Shown here piece by piece: positions 1 through 9,390 of a DNA stretch of 64,000 bases. How positions within the stretch are numbered: position 1 is the first letter of the stretch; each line of letters opens with the position of its first letter. The notes under the pieces are model-generated. The model had not been told where the DNA came from. It saw only the letters and a program-made list of their open reading frames with translations, and searched no databases. This DNA is from Isoetes taiwanensis. Its lineage: Eukaryota > Streptophyta > Lycopodiopsida > Isoetales > Isoetaceae. Made by a program: the position numbers and the translations under genes. The stretch lies in the NCBI GenBank assembly GCA_021234155.1, contig JAJEKV010000064.1, forward strand, positions 3,968,001 to 4,032,000, read 5' to 3'.

Positions 1-680
1 ACAGTAATTGATGATAGGTTGCCAGTTCAAGTGCCCAGTAAATTCCATCATTGAATATTGAGAGCCTTATGTTATCACCATGGTGAAGACTTGAAGAAGA
101 AAGTGAATAAATTCGAAATTAAGATTCAATGGTTAAAAGGCCAATTTTTAGCAGAGGTCCTGTGGGATATTGTGCACCCAGCCCGTTTCGTGCATTTGTC
201 CTGTGAGATATATACTGGGATGAGAATTGGCCCAGATAGGAAAGTAGAAGTGTTCCTTAACCGCCGGATTGAAGATTATATAGGGGAACCCAGTGAACAA
301 TGGGTGATGACGGTGCTTACGAAGCAGATCCGGCTGGGAAGAATGCATAATGCTCAAGTCAACTGAGCTACAGTAATCGGGTCAATGCCCGATGAACAGT
401 AACTGCATTATATGATTTTAAAGGTTTAAAGCCAATGGTTTATTGACCATTAGCATTACTTTCCTATAACATTGAGTTCAAGTTTACATTAGTGGAGATT
501 AGAGACCATATTGTGGCTCTCCACTAAATTCTCATTTGCACTACATGGGTTCATGTAGATCTTGAATTGGAAAAATCTTGCTAGGCAATTTTGTCACTAG
601 ACTTGTAATAATCTCAATCTTGCCTCTAAATTTATCAAAAATCAAAATAAAAAAGAGAAAGTTGTTAAATGGCTGGAAAA
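1..680. other. no recognisable gene (unassigned flank)
   Basis: There is an open frame at 58-366 on the plus strand, but it starts at TTG. Its first ATG is at about 220, and I see no known motif in its residues. The rest is AT-rich and probably the 5' part of the Ty3-type element that follows, although I found no LTR pair or primer binding site. Confidence 0.4.
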
Positions 681-681
681 A

Positions 682-1721
682 GTGGATCTACCTTACTTCA
701 GCGGTGGAGTATCTATTAAGCCGATGCAGGTGATAAGTTTCTTTGAAATTTGGATTTATCGTAGCAGAGCAAGAAAAACTCCAAGCCATAGATATATATC
801 CGGACGATCAAGCATAAGTCTAGTGGCAAGGATGCAGACTTATGGAACCACCGGTTAACTCATGGAAAGAAATCCGAAGTGCTTTTGAAGCACATTATTT
901 GCCTGCAAACTATCACAAAATATTGCAAAAAGAATGGGACCTTGTTACACAGGATGACAGGGAGACAATATTTGGCTATTACATAAAGTTTAGTTATTTG
1001 GTATCTCAAGTTCAGAGGTTGAATGAAGATGAACTTCTGCAGAAGTTTGTGAATGGACTACAAGAAGATATATTTGCAGAGTTAGATCTTATTGAACCAA
1101 CAAGTATGGAGGATGAAATAGAAAAAGCAGGAGCTGCAGAGCGAAAACTAAATCCCAATGCAAAGTTGTAATATGGGATGGAGCACCATCTAAGGATCAA
1201 AAGAGGATAAAGCGTGAAAAACCTGAAAATAAAAAAGACACGAGAAATAAAAGGAGACGTGGCGAAAGAAAATCAAACTTGAATGGAAGGAACAAAAAGC
1301 ATTGAAACAACGGAGAAAAACTCAGACAAAATCCGGTGAAAGCATCAAAGTCTGGATGTTATAAATTTGGAGGGGCACACTATCAGTCTAATTGTCCTAA
1401 AAGCACAACTCCAATGGATAAGTGGAAAGTAAAGTGTTGTTCAAGGAGCCCTGCACCCAAAGAGCGACTTGTTGCTCGGTCGCATGACATGGAAGACAGA
1501 CTATAAACTTCTCGTGATGGAGAAGATGGGAATAAAATAAAGCAAGTTGCTATTGAACAGGAATAAGGGAGATTGCGGATCGCATGTCTGAAGAATTTAT
1601 CTAGAGCTAGCAAAGACACATCGAAAACATGGAAATATAGCTTTTTAAAATGAAGGGCCCTGTAAAAGATCAAGAAGTGATAGTCTTACTTGAGAATGGT
1701 GCTACATATAATTTCATATCA
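682..1721 (+). pseudogene. decayed Ty3-type retrotransposon gag-protease
   Basis: Three parts occur in the expected order. First is a gag domain: an open stretch at 842-1171 (109 residues) with the E-W-D...Y-I-K-F...F-V-N-G-L pattern of plant retrotransposon gag, with an N-terminal part readable from 682 in shifted frames. Second is a zinc knuckle at 1357-1395 reading CYKFGGAHYQSNC, where the second cysteine of the usual C-x2-C-x3-H-x4-C is a phenylalanine. Third is a retropepsin remnant at 1677-1721 reading VIVLLENGATYNFIS, where the catalytic D-S-G-A has become E-N-G-A. Both key sites are therefore damaged. No reverse transcriptase, integrase or LTR pair is visible nearby. Gag packages the element RNA and the protease matures the polyprotein; this copy can do neither. 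Confidence 0.8.
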
Positions 1722-1739
1722 CAAATCTAGGAATCTTAT

Positions 1740-3450
1740 TGTGTGAGGGCCCAAATCCACAAAATAATGATTTCAATGATTCTAAGATTATTACATGACA
1801 ACATACACATAGGCCATATGGAAAATAGCAAACAACAGAGGACTAAACTGCTTAAAGGAATAAACTCAAAAGATGCATTGCCTATATTATCTTTGGTTGC
1901 CTCACTGTTTAAAACAATAATGGTAGCTTCAGGCACAATTTCTATGCTTACAAAGAACTTCATGCTGGGACATATCTAGAGAAATAAAAAATGCAAATAG
2001 ATATTTGTACATCTTCTACCTTTTTAAAGAACTGATTCATGTCTCTGCACATTCCATCTGCTTCAAGATAATTAATCATGAATATAAATGGAATATACAT
2101 GTTTCGGCTACAAAAAGCAAAAGGTGGGTCGCCACACCCAAGATCACGAGTTCAAACATGGCCGAGATCGGTATAGTAATGACGACCTTAGAAATACATT
2201 GCCCCCAGGTCACAGATTAAAGTATGGCCAATCAGTCCTGTGGTAAAGACCTTAAACTTGCCATTTGTACTAGATAATCACATGCAAAAAATAGCTCCTA
2301 GCATATCACGCCTAGGTAGTGGATTGACTTCCATATGATATGTAGAATGTAATGTAAAATGTACTCATGATGTGATGTGAATAGAATGACGTCCATGAAA
2401 AGAAAAAAAGGGAAGAAAAAAGGGAGGTGTTGATACTATACCTCGCTGCTCCGAGGTCACCTAAATTCGTGCGCAATTAGGACTTGCCAATGCAGATGCT
2501 GCAAACTCCCTAGACTATGGGGCAATACTATGAGCTCTTTTGCAAGTGTTGTGGTCTTTAAGCCCAGAACTCCTGCCTCCAATGTGATATCATTGACCCC
2601 ATCCTCACATGGCTTGGGAGAGGGATAGATGGAATAGCTATATTGCATCTAATTTGTCAATCTTGCCTATAATAACTCTTGTCTTAGGAAACATATGGAT
2701 CCTTGGTCTCAACATCTCATTAATACTAGAAGCACTAACATTTAGGTAGAACATCCTTATTTATCTAGCACTATCTATCATTTTCTCAATTCAATTCAAT
2801 TCATTTCTAATGTAAGTGCTTCTTGTTGGATTGCAGGGTCGGGCACATTCCTCTTTTTCATGCGGATGTCCCATGTAGCATCTGGTTATGTGGACAGGTG
2901 TTCGGCATGTTTCAATTATACTCATGGTACATTCATGATTGCCGGCCTGAACTTCTCCAAGATAACCAACCTTAACGATTAAGATTTAGGGCATTTAAGA
3001 ATGTCTTGTATTGAATTGGCCTTGAGAAATATTTCATATGATGGGCACATAGTATGAGGGTTGATGTTTATGTTTCTCTTACAAGCCAATACCTTAAGGT
3101 CATACAAAATGGAATAAACAAAACACTTGAATCTACAAAATTTAATAAACAAAATAGTTGGACCTACAAAATAGAACAAAGAATCTTTCTCTCTATGAAC
3201 CAATTCTAGCATGCAAACCCAAGCATGGATAAGAATGCTAACATGGACAAAGGATGTTCAAGAGATATGTTGAAGGCATAGACAGATAAGGCATGCAAAA
3301 TCCATGATATGGTTGCTATTGGTGTTGACAATGATGTGATGTAATGTGGAATGTGAAGGGGGGTGGCATTCTTTCCATCCCCCTTTCTGCAGGTCGGGGG
3401 GATGGCAAGAATGCTCGACTCCTTCACGTTTCCACTACGTCAATGTAAGC
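1740..3450. other. no recognisable gene
   Basis: AT-rich sequence with only short frames and no motif I know. At 2108-2180 a stretch with a GAGTTCAAA core weakly resembles a Pol III B box but has no convincing A box. This may be further remains of the upstream element. Confidence 0.35.
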
Positions 3451-3452
3451 TG

Positions 3453-3718
3453 TCAAGGTAAGCTACCGGATTCTACAGGTTTTTTGATGGCCAGTTGCTA
3501 TTCTTGATGCGAACGATCCAATGAATTGCAGGAAGACACAGCCACTTACCTTGATGTTAAGTAGAATGGCATGGGGGCAGCAAGAATGGCTAACCCCATC
3601 CATTCTATCACGTCAAGGCAAGCCTTAACCTGATTCTACAGGTTTTGTGAGGCTACTTGCTATTTTGAGCAAGAATGGTTCATGGATCTTGCAAGAACGC
3701 ACTCCTACTTGCCTTGAC
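3453..3718. repeat. tandem pair of hairpin-bounded units
   Basis: Two related units lie side by side. Unit 1 (3453-3554) opens with TCAAGGTAAG and closes with its exact reverse complement CTTACCTTGA. Unit 2 (3612-3718) opens with GTCAAGGCAAG and closes with CTTGCCTTGAC. The interiors are similar and share GATTCTACAGGTTTT. The one base that differs between the stems (T versus C) is matched by a compensating change in the opposite arm (A versus G), so both stems stay perfect. They lie immediately upstream of the left flanking repeat of the Rep-like unit. Confidence 0.6.
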
Positions 3719-3728
3719 ATTATTATGT

Positions 3729-3847
3729 GGCCGAAATTTAAAAGCGTATGTTTGTAACCTAAGGTTTGCAATGGTGAGTATTAGTATTCGTATAGAAAAG
3801 GGGTAGGGGGTAACGGTGGCACTGTGGATTCCAAACTCTGGAATCTA
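3729..3847. repeat. left flanking direct repeat of the Rep-like unit
   Basis: The first 47 bases (3729-3775) match 6195-6241 with scattered substitutions, in the same orientation. After a similar spacing comes a short palindrome, GATTCC...GGAATC (3828-3846). The right repeat has the equivalent AATTCC...GGAATT. The two repeats enclose about 2.3 kb holding the Rep-like ORFs. They could be the ends of one element or two copies of a smaller repeat. Confidence 0.55.
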
Positions 3848-4076
3848 GGGCGAGCATCTGTTGCTCCGGAAGTGTTAGTCCTCACGTGGTCTGCTCCATA
3901 GATGGCAGAGATGGCGAGGGCGGTGGTTATTACGTGTCTTGGCTGTGTTGTTCTTTCTGTTTTGGGGCATAGGATAAGGAGGGGTCGGGTTGTGTGGTCG
4001 GGAGCGGACCTACAATCTTATGCAAGGGGATTTCTGTCAGAGGTAAGCCGGCTATGTTCCTGTTGTTTCGTTTATA

Positions 4077-4673
4077 ATGTCTTTGAAGAGGGCAGCGAGG
4101 AAGGGGAAGGGTGTTGCTTGCTCCGTCCCTGCTTCTCTGAGTTGTTTAAACATCGGGTCCTCTAATTCTCAAGAGCGTGAGACTGGGGGACATGCTGGTT
4201 GTTCTCTTGGGCAGGATTGGAGTGCCATAGACGTGAGTGTGGCCTTAGGTTTGTCTGGACAAGATGTGCCCATGAATCTTTATGATGCTCTTGCGGGGTT
4301 TTGCAATCGGAGGTGTGTGGCTGGAGCTGTGGCCATGGAGCGTAGTGCAAGTGTAGATCACTTGCATTGTCAGGCTGTTTTTAGAGCCCGGTTCAAGAAT
4401 CCCAGAGCCATGAATGATGCCATAAAAAGAGATTTCAATTGGGTTTCAAAGCCTCCTGGTGTGATATTGGTATGCAAAGCTCTTAAAAACACTCGCCTTC
4501 ATTGTTTTGAAGGCATGATTGGGTACTATATGAAGGATATTGGAAAAGTTCATTATGTTTGCCATATTCATAATGTGAGTGAGGCTGCTATTGAGAAAGA
4601 AAAAGATTTGTATTTGAGATGGGGAGCTGGTGACACGAAAAATTTAGTTGTGCTTGATAATAAAAACTGTTGA
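4077..4673 (+). CDS. Rep-type HUH endonuclease-like protein, N-terminal part
   Basis: The frame has 198 residues from ATG 4077. Residues 94-99 read DHLHCQ, placing a H-hydrophobic-H metal-binding motif at H95 and H97. It sits at the end of a hydrophobic strand (VAGAVAMERSASVDHLHCQ), as in motif II of rolling-circle Rep proteins. Residues 149-154 read GYYMKD, giving the Y-x-x-K of motif III (Y150, K153) with a D after it. In known families the tyrosine nicks and covalently binds one DNA strand at an origin or transposon end. I do not see a clear motif I or a Walker A box. The N-terminal 40 residues are basic and probably disordered. An upstream frame opens at ATG 3902 and overlaps; a good donor (GAG|GTAAGC, 4043) within it could mean a 5' intron. 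Relatives could be eukaryotic HUH transposons such as Replitrons, or an endogenised CRESS-type Rep. I cannot decide between these without a search. Confidence 0.65.
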   Translation: MSLKRAARKGKGVACSVPASLSCLNIGSSNSQERETGGHAGCSLGQDWSAIDVSVALGLSGQDVPMNLYDALAGFCNRRCVAGAVAMERSASVDHLHCQAVFRARFKNPRAMNDAIKRDFNWVSKPPGVILVCKALKNTRLHCFEGMIGYYMKDIGKVHYVCHIHNVSEAAIEKEKDLYLRWGAGDTKNLVVLDNKNC

Positions 4674-5110
4674 ATCGAGCTGCACATTTTGTGAATTACC
4701 ATGGGAACCGTAGATTGACTGCTAGTTTGTTGTATACGTTGGCCAGGATGATTCGTTCTGGAAAATTTACCTTGTCTAGTTCTTGGATTATTCCTTCAAA
4801 CACTGCCCATATCAATGAGCACCGTGTCCGGGCTGCATGGAAAGTCTTGCTCAATCCTAGTCACTACATGTCGTCCGATATGAGAACCATCCCGTTTGGC
4901 TTGCCAGCAGGTTTTGCACCTGTGGAAAGGAATGGGCCTGGGCGGAGGCAGTATTGGGATGATGCTATTCCTGTTGATGAGGAAGATAATAACTTCGAGG
5001 ACATTCATGATCCTTCTTATAGTGCGGACAATCCTGATGTTGTGATACTTGAGCCTGGTGTAGATTACATCCCTGTGCCCAAGGGTGATCGTACCATGGC
5101 TATTGGGTGA
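4664..5110 (+). CDS. C-terminal part of the Rep-like protein, in the -1 frame
   Basis: This frame opens just after a TAA at 4661-4663 and overlaps the end of the HUH frame, in the -1 register. It runs 147-149 codons without an ATG at its start, so it is most likely the continuation of the upstream protein after an indel (real or a sequencing error) or through splicing. The first 80 residues are globular with a W-x-I-P core (SSSWIIPS) and an R-A-A-W-K segment. The last 60 are acidic and low in complexity (DDAIPVDEEDNNFEDIHD). I recall W-x-x-P and R-A-x-x-x-W-K patterns in repetitive, uncharacterised plant and algal proteins downstream of an HUH-like domain, which would support one protein; that is memory, not a search result. 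There is no helicase motif. Confidence 0.5.
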   Translation, partial: KLLNRAAHFVNYHGNRRLTASLLYTLARMIRSGKFTLSSSWIIPSNTAHINEHRVRAAWKVLLNPSHYMSSDMRTIPFGLPAGFAPVERNGPGRRQYWDDAIPVDEEDNNFEDIHDPSYSADNPDVVILEPGVDYIPVPKGDRTMAIG

Positions 5111-5188
5111 TGAACTTGCTTGGGTGTTGATTGTACAGTTGGGTTTCTTTATTTTCACGCTTTTGTTTGTTTTATAGTTGCAGGAGGT

Positions 5189-5599
5189 ATGGAGACTGGT
5201 CGGGAACCAGTTGTTCGCATGGAGCAACCTGTTGCATCCTTGCCTGAATCTTTCATTTCATCTGCTGTAGAGGCATCCCATCCCGACCCTGTTGTGTTTT
5301 CAGCTGAATCTAAGGCGGCATTTTCCGCTCAGGAGTTTGTGAATAATGTTATCCAGGTTGGGACTGAGGCGCATAGGATTGCGGCATCTCTGTGCTTGCT
5401 TAGGCGGCAGCTCAGAGCGTTCTATGTGTCCATTGACAATGCTATATCTGTTGTGGAGTGGGAGCATTTGGGTGTGCCTGTTTCTGAATTGCACATATTA
5501 CGTTCTCATATAAGCCTTGCAAGGGCATTACTTGTGCAGGAAATACGGCAACTAGATGCAGTCATTAGGCATGCACAGAGTGGCTCAGCTATGAACTGA
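5189..5599 (+). CDS. small hypothetical protein downstream of the Rep-like frames
   Basis: An ATG at 5189 opens 136 codons. A good acceptor (TTTTATAGTTGCAG, ending 5183) lies six bases before it, so this may be a 3' exon of the Rep-like gene rather than a separate gene. The first 45 residues are rich in P, S and V. The remainder is predicted helical, with evenly spaced leucines and arginines (residues about 60-130: LCLLRRQLRAFYVSIDNA, then ALLVQEIRQLDAVIRHA). I recognise no family. A structural, coiled-coil or accessory role is possible. A further readable stretch after a TGCAG at 5687 may be another exon. Confidence 0.4.
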   Translation: METGREPVVRMEQPVASLPESFISSAVEASHPDPVVFSAESKAAFSAQEFVNNVIQVGTEAHRIAASLCLLRRQLRAFYVSIDNAISVVEWEHLGVPVSELHILRSHISLARALLVQEIRQLDAVIRHAQSGSAMN

Positions 5600-5750
5600 T
5601 TTGTTTCTACGTTCTTGTTTTGTTAGTTTGTGATTTCTATGTGGAGTTCATGAACCTTGATCTGGATTTGTATTGTAGTGCTTGCAGGAGCACCTTCGTG
5701 TTGGGGAGCTCAACTTCGGTCAGCTGGATTGTGAACTTTCTTTTGAGTTG

Positions 5751-6080
5751 TTAATGTATAGGTATGGTTTGCTGGTTATGGGAAATGCTTATTCATAATT
5801 TTGAGGAGGCTGAAATTGGTTAATGTATAGGTATGGTTTGCTGGTTATGGGAAATGCTTATTCATAATTATGAGGAAGCTGAAATTGCTTAAGGGAATTG
5901 TGTCATGGGCTGGATTGTTAAAGTAATGGGACTAATTTCTGTACTATGTTAGGTCATTATGGGAAATGGTTATTCATAGTTGTGAGGAAGCTGAAATTGG
6001 TTAAGGGAATTGTGTCATGGGCTGCATTGTTGTTGACATCTCATTGTATAAAATAATGGGACTAACTTGTGTGCTATGTT
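5751..6080. repeat. nested tandem repeats 3' of the Rep-like genes
   Basis: A 69-bp unit (5751-5819) is repeated almost exactly at 5820-5888. The second half of that unit, with its downstream sequence, recurs in diverged form at about 5955-6080 (shared core TTAAGGGAATTGTGTCATGG). This gives a two-level tandem structure between the last frame and the hairpin at 6100. Confidence 0.75.
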
Positions 6081-6099
6081 AGTGGGCTTCGGCCCCTGG

Positions 6100-6137
6100 G
6101 CATACTAGGCATCCCTCTTGTGGGATACCTAGTATGC
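6100..6137. repeat. long perfect-looking hairpin (16-bp arms, 6-nt loop)
   Basis: The left arm GCATACTAGGCATCCC (6100-6115) and right arm GGGATACCTAGTATGC (6122-6137) pair at 15 of 16 positions around the loop TCTTGT. It lies between the tandem repeats and the right flanking repeat. A stem-loop is the kind of site where Rep-type nucleases nick, but there is no evidence here beyond position. Confidence 0.7.
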
Positions 6138-6160
6138 TAGGATGAGCGTGGAAACTTATA

Positions 6161-6179
6161 CTGGGGTTCGACTCCCCAG
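6161..6179 (+). promoter_or_regulatory. tRNA T-arm-like hairpin / Pol III B box
   Basis: CTGGGG-TTCGACT-CCCCAG forms a six-base stem with a seven-base loop that fits the T-loop consensus TTCRANY. GGTTCGACTCC matches the internal B box of tRNA genes. No convincing A box or cloverleaf lies upstream, so this is not a tRNA gene. It may be a tRNA-derived SINE head whose body is the right flanking repeat. Confidence 0.5.
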
Positions 6180-6194
6180 GCTCATTGTTTACTT

Positions 6195-6317
6195 GGCCCA
6201 AATTTGAAAGGTTGTATTTGTAACCCGAGGCTTTCAATGGTTTGCATGGCTCCTAGGGGTAAGTAAAATACAAGGGATTTGACCCCATCTTGACTTGAAT
6301 TCCAAGTCTGGAATTTG
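6195..6317. repeat. right flanking direct repeat of the Rep-like unit
   Basis: Diverged direct copy of 3729-3847. It has the 47-base core (6195-6241) followed by the palindrome AATTCC...GGAATT (6299-6316). The outermost base pair of the palindrome is A-T here and G-C in the left repeat, so pairing is kept. Beyond it I see only AT-rich sequence up to the next gene. Confidence 0.55.
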
Positions 6318-6696
6318 ATGAGGTGGAATATGTTGTGGAATATGCTTGCATCTAATGGTCCAAAAAAAAATTCAAACACCCCAAATGATAATACACCCCA
6401 AAGGAACATGGATGAAACATGGCATTTTAGAGTTGGAGTTCTAATGAAATTTTTGAAGGTTACATACATTACATTCAATCATTTGCATGGATTTTAAAAG
6501 TATCGGTTGAGCATGAGCTTCTCATGCTAGCGCCAAGGATGTTATAACTGTGATACGACCAGGACGTTGATTTGGAAATTGAGTTCTTTTTGACAGTGGC
6601 AGTACAAAGCACAAGGTGTGCAATGCAAATGCACAAATGGTTCTGTAGCAAAACCTTAAAGCCCTAGGCCCCGTTACCAGTCAGTCATCAGTGGCT

Positions 6697-8476
6697 ATGG
6701 CAGCCCAACTGGGCACCGTCTCCCTGATACCGCGCCCATCTCTTTCTAATCCTATCCGCAACATCGTTGCTCGCTTCGCCATAGCCAATCCCAATCTGCA
6801 TGCCTCCGATAATCCTCTCACTGCATCCTTGCCCCAAGATGAATATGGAGAAGATGAAGAAGAATACAGCCAGCCGGTGAAGACCCAAATTGCAAGGCGC
6901 ACCCATGATGTGTATTCTGAATTAGGGCTGATTTACTCATCCGAAGAGGTGAGTCTTTTTGTTCCAGTTTGAACTTTAGCAATGCAAAAAACACAGTTGA
7001 TATGGCTTATTTCTAATGCTCGCAGGTAAAGCCAAGCAGAGTTCGCCAACACGTGAATCCGCTCAAGGCTTCTCTGATGGTGTGTAATAGACTGTAACCG
7101 GTAGAGATGTTATATCTTAGTAAGTGGTGTCTTGAGATTTAATTTCTTAAACCATCAACCATGGCATTGAATCTTATGGGTTGAAATCACGAATTATGTT
7201 GATTGGTGGTGTCTCTGAATTAATGCTGTGTGTATTCTTTCTGTCTAGTGCTGACATTGCAATGCTTTATTTTTTCTTGGTCGTTAATGAGTGTACTTAT
7301 AGAACTGTTGTTTGTCTCCTGCCCTTCTATGCAGGCCCCTGTTACGTTCACTTCATGGGCAGAAATATATGCAGATCCAAGCTTACCACTTACTGTAGAT
7401 ATTGGATCAGGTAACATTTTAAAAGCTGTATTATATATATTTCAACATGCAAGTACAGGCTGAGGTTTTACTATATTGCAGGGTCAGGAAGATTCCTGTT
7501 GCTGCTGGCAAAAAAGAATTTCAGTACTGGAAATTACCTGGGCATTGATGTGAGAGAAAAGGTCTTTTCCTATAAACTCTCGAAGGTCTTGAGGCCCTAA
7601 TTAATGCTATCAGCCTAAACAGACATCCTTCATAGCCCATAAGCCCCCCCTCCTTGAAATAAATGTGAATATTTACATTATTTGGCAGTAGTGTGGCTTA
7701 AGTCCTCAAGGAAGCACAAGTTAACAATTCTTATGGTCATCCTTCAATTCTTCCTAGTTTTTGGGCTCCTTTGCTGTGACTGTCAATGATGACTTCAATT
7801 ACACAGCTAGTTGAAAGGTCATTGTGCTGGGGAAAGCAACTGAATTTGAACAATATGTAAGTGCCGCAATCTAAAGGTTCTCGGACATCTAATGCGTCTT
7901 TTAATGTGGTTGTTTAACTGTTGCAGATATTTCATGACCACAAATGCAACCTTTGCATTTGGATCTATTCTTGCAAGCTATCCCGGTGATTTGGTGTTTG
8001 TATCTGTTCTCGTAAGTTGATACTGACTTTATTTAAAATGACAGTATCTATTGTGACCAACTCTATTTGAGGTTGCAGTGCCCAGATCCTCAATTTAAGA
8101 ACCGGCATATTAAAAGGCGGATTGTACAAATGCCATTAGTAGATGCTGTTATAAAGCACTTGGTTCCTGGTGGAAAGGTGACTATTCATTTGTTATATTA
8201 ATTAATGCCTAGGGTTTACAATGCAAGGATAGAAACATCGGCTTACTGCTCATAGTTCTACAGGTTTACCTTGCATCTGATGTGGAGGCGGTAGCAATTG
8301 ACATGCAGCAACAATTTGGAAAGTACTTGGGTACTCATATCATTCCTGCTGAAGGTTTTGAGTATAACGTTAAAGGTTGGCTTCTAGAGAACCCGTTAGG
8401 CATACCTACTGAAAGAGAGATAGCAGTACTGGTGAAGAATGGAAAAATGTACCGTCTTCTTTATGAAAGACTCTGA
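6697..8476 (+). CDS. tRNA (guanine-N7-)-methyltransferase, TrmB type, probably plastid
   Basis: Eight exons join into one frame of 302 residues: 6697-6948, 7026-7079, 7335-7410, 7482-7561, 7807-7856, 7927-8011, 8079-8177 and 8264-8476. All introns are GT-AG. The protein should transfer a methyl group from S-adenosylmethionine to guanine-46 of tRNA. The SAM loop is DIGSGSGRFL (residues 124-133), split by intron 3. YLGIDVRE (146-153) is the acidic-loop strand, and NATF (177-180) and CPDPQFKNRHIKRR (200-213) are the TrmB signature strand and its basic tRNA-contacting segment. The first 60 residues are rich in S, R, P and A, like a transit peptide, followed by an acidic linker. Length and form match the longer plant chloroplast members. 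ATG 6697 is chosen because the only earlier start in frame is a GTG. The intron 4 donor is weak (AAG|GTCTTT). No disruptions are seen, unlike the transposons around it. Confidence 0.92.
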
Positions 8477-8479
8477 ACA

Positions 8480-9385
8480 GGCCAGCATGTTAAGGATGTA
8501 GTTGTGATTTAGGGCACATAGACATGTTCCACCAGTGCCACATGGCAATCCCAGACCTTAAAATTACAGTTCCCATTAGATTTGCCAGAATCCGACATGA
8601 CATGGCACAAGACGCCACAAAATTTTCAGATGCTGGTACCCTGCATCTGAAAAAATAATAGCGCTTTCTATAGGCACGGTACTTTCTAATGGCATGGTAG
8701 AATGTAAATTGTTACTTTAATGGTAGAATGTAAATTGGTATTTTAATGGAAGACGTAAGTACAACTGAAAAACTCGGTTTGCCTTCAATATCTCTTATTT
8801 ATGTTTTCTATTGTAGTGTTGCAATATAGAGTTAAGCAAAATGATACGTAGATCGCAGATGCAGTCATAAACAATCATGTTTGGAGTTGATAAATCAAGG
8901 ACAAAAAAAAAGAGATCTTAACTGCAATAGTAACATAACAATCACACTGATAATATAAAAGATTCAATGAAGAAAACAAAGTGTACCCGATAACTTTTAT
9001 ATTAAGAGATTGGGCATTTTTAAGTATTAGATAACTTTCGGACGGGAGGAATTCCGCCGGAAATTAACAAACGTAATAAAGACTTGCTTGAAATTACGTG
9101 CCGAAAAAAGTTTCACGTTTTTGTGAGCATGGCTATGGCGGAGGAGGGGTGATGGTGGAGGTTCATAGGTTCTTTTCCTCTCTTTTCTTCAAAGAGACAG
9201 ACGCTGCAACAGCGGATGAAGCTATCCCGATCAGGCAAATAAGAGCACAAGGGTCTCGCCATGCTATTCAGGCCATGTGCTTCAAAAAACCGGGCAGAAC
9301 AGTAAAACATGCAGTTTCATTTACCTTTATGAGCAAGACAGGCTCTAGCGTTGTGGAGCTTTTAGCTATGTTATGATATCTAGAA
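8480..9385. other. gene 3' flank, no recognisable gene
   Basis: AT-rich downstream region of the methyltransferase gene. A 92-codon frame at 9098-9376 starts at a non-ATG codon and matches nothing I know. It could be an exon remnant, but nothing supports coding. Confidence 0.4.
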
Positions 9386-9390
9386 ATATC

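Noticed and set aside
58-366. Coding sequence at the left edge
   Set aside because: Starts at TTG, has no recognisable motif and an antisense frame of similar length; not supported enough to call.
4661-4667. T-AAA-AAC as a programmed -1 frameshift site
   Set aside because: The heptamer needs three identical bases at the start; here the P-site codon would slip onto TAA, a stop. No clear downstream pseudoknot was seen.
4664-5599. SF3 or other helicase domain behind the HUH motif
   Set aside because: No G-x4-G-K-(S/T) or Walker B pattern in any frame of this stretch.
6083-6185. Genuine tRNA gene
   Set aside because: Only the T-arm fits. No D-arm, anticodon arm or acceptor stem can be folded around it.
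9098-9376. 92-codon protein after the methyltransferase gene
   Set aside because: No ATG at its start, no motif, and no splice link to the gene, which ends with a normal stop at 8476.
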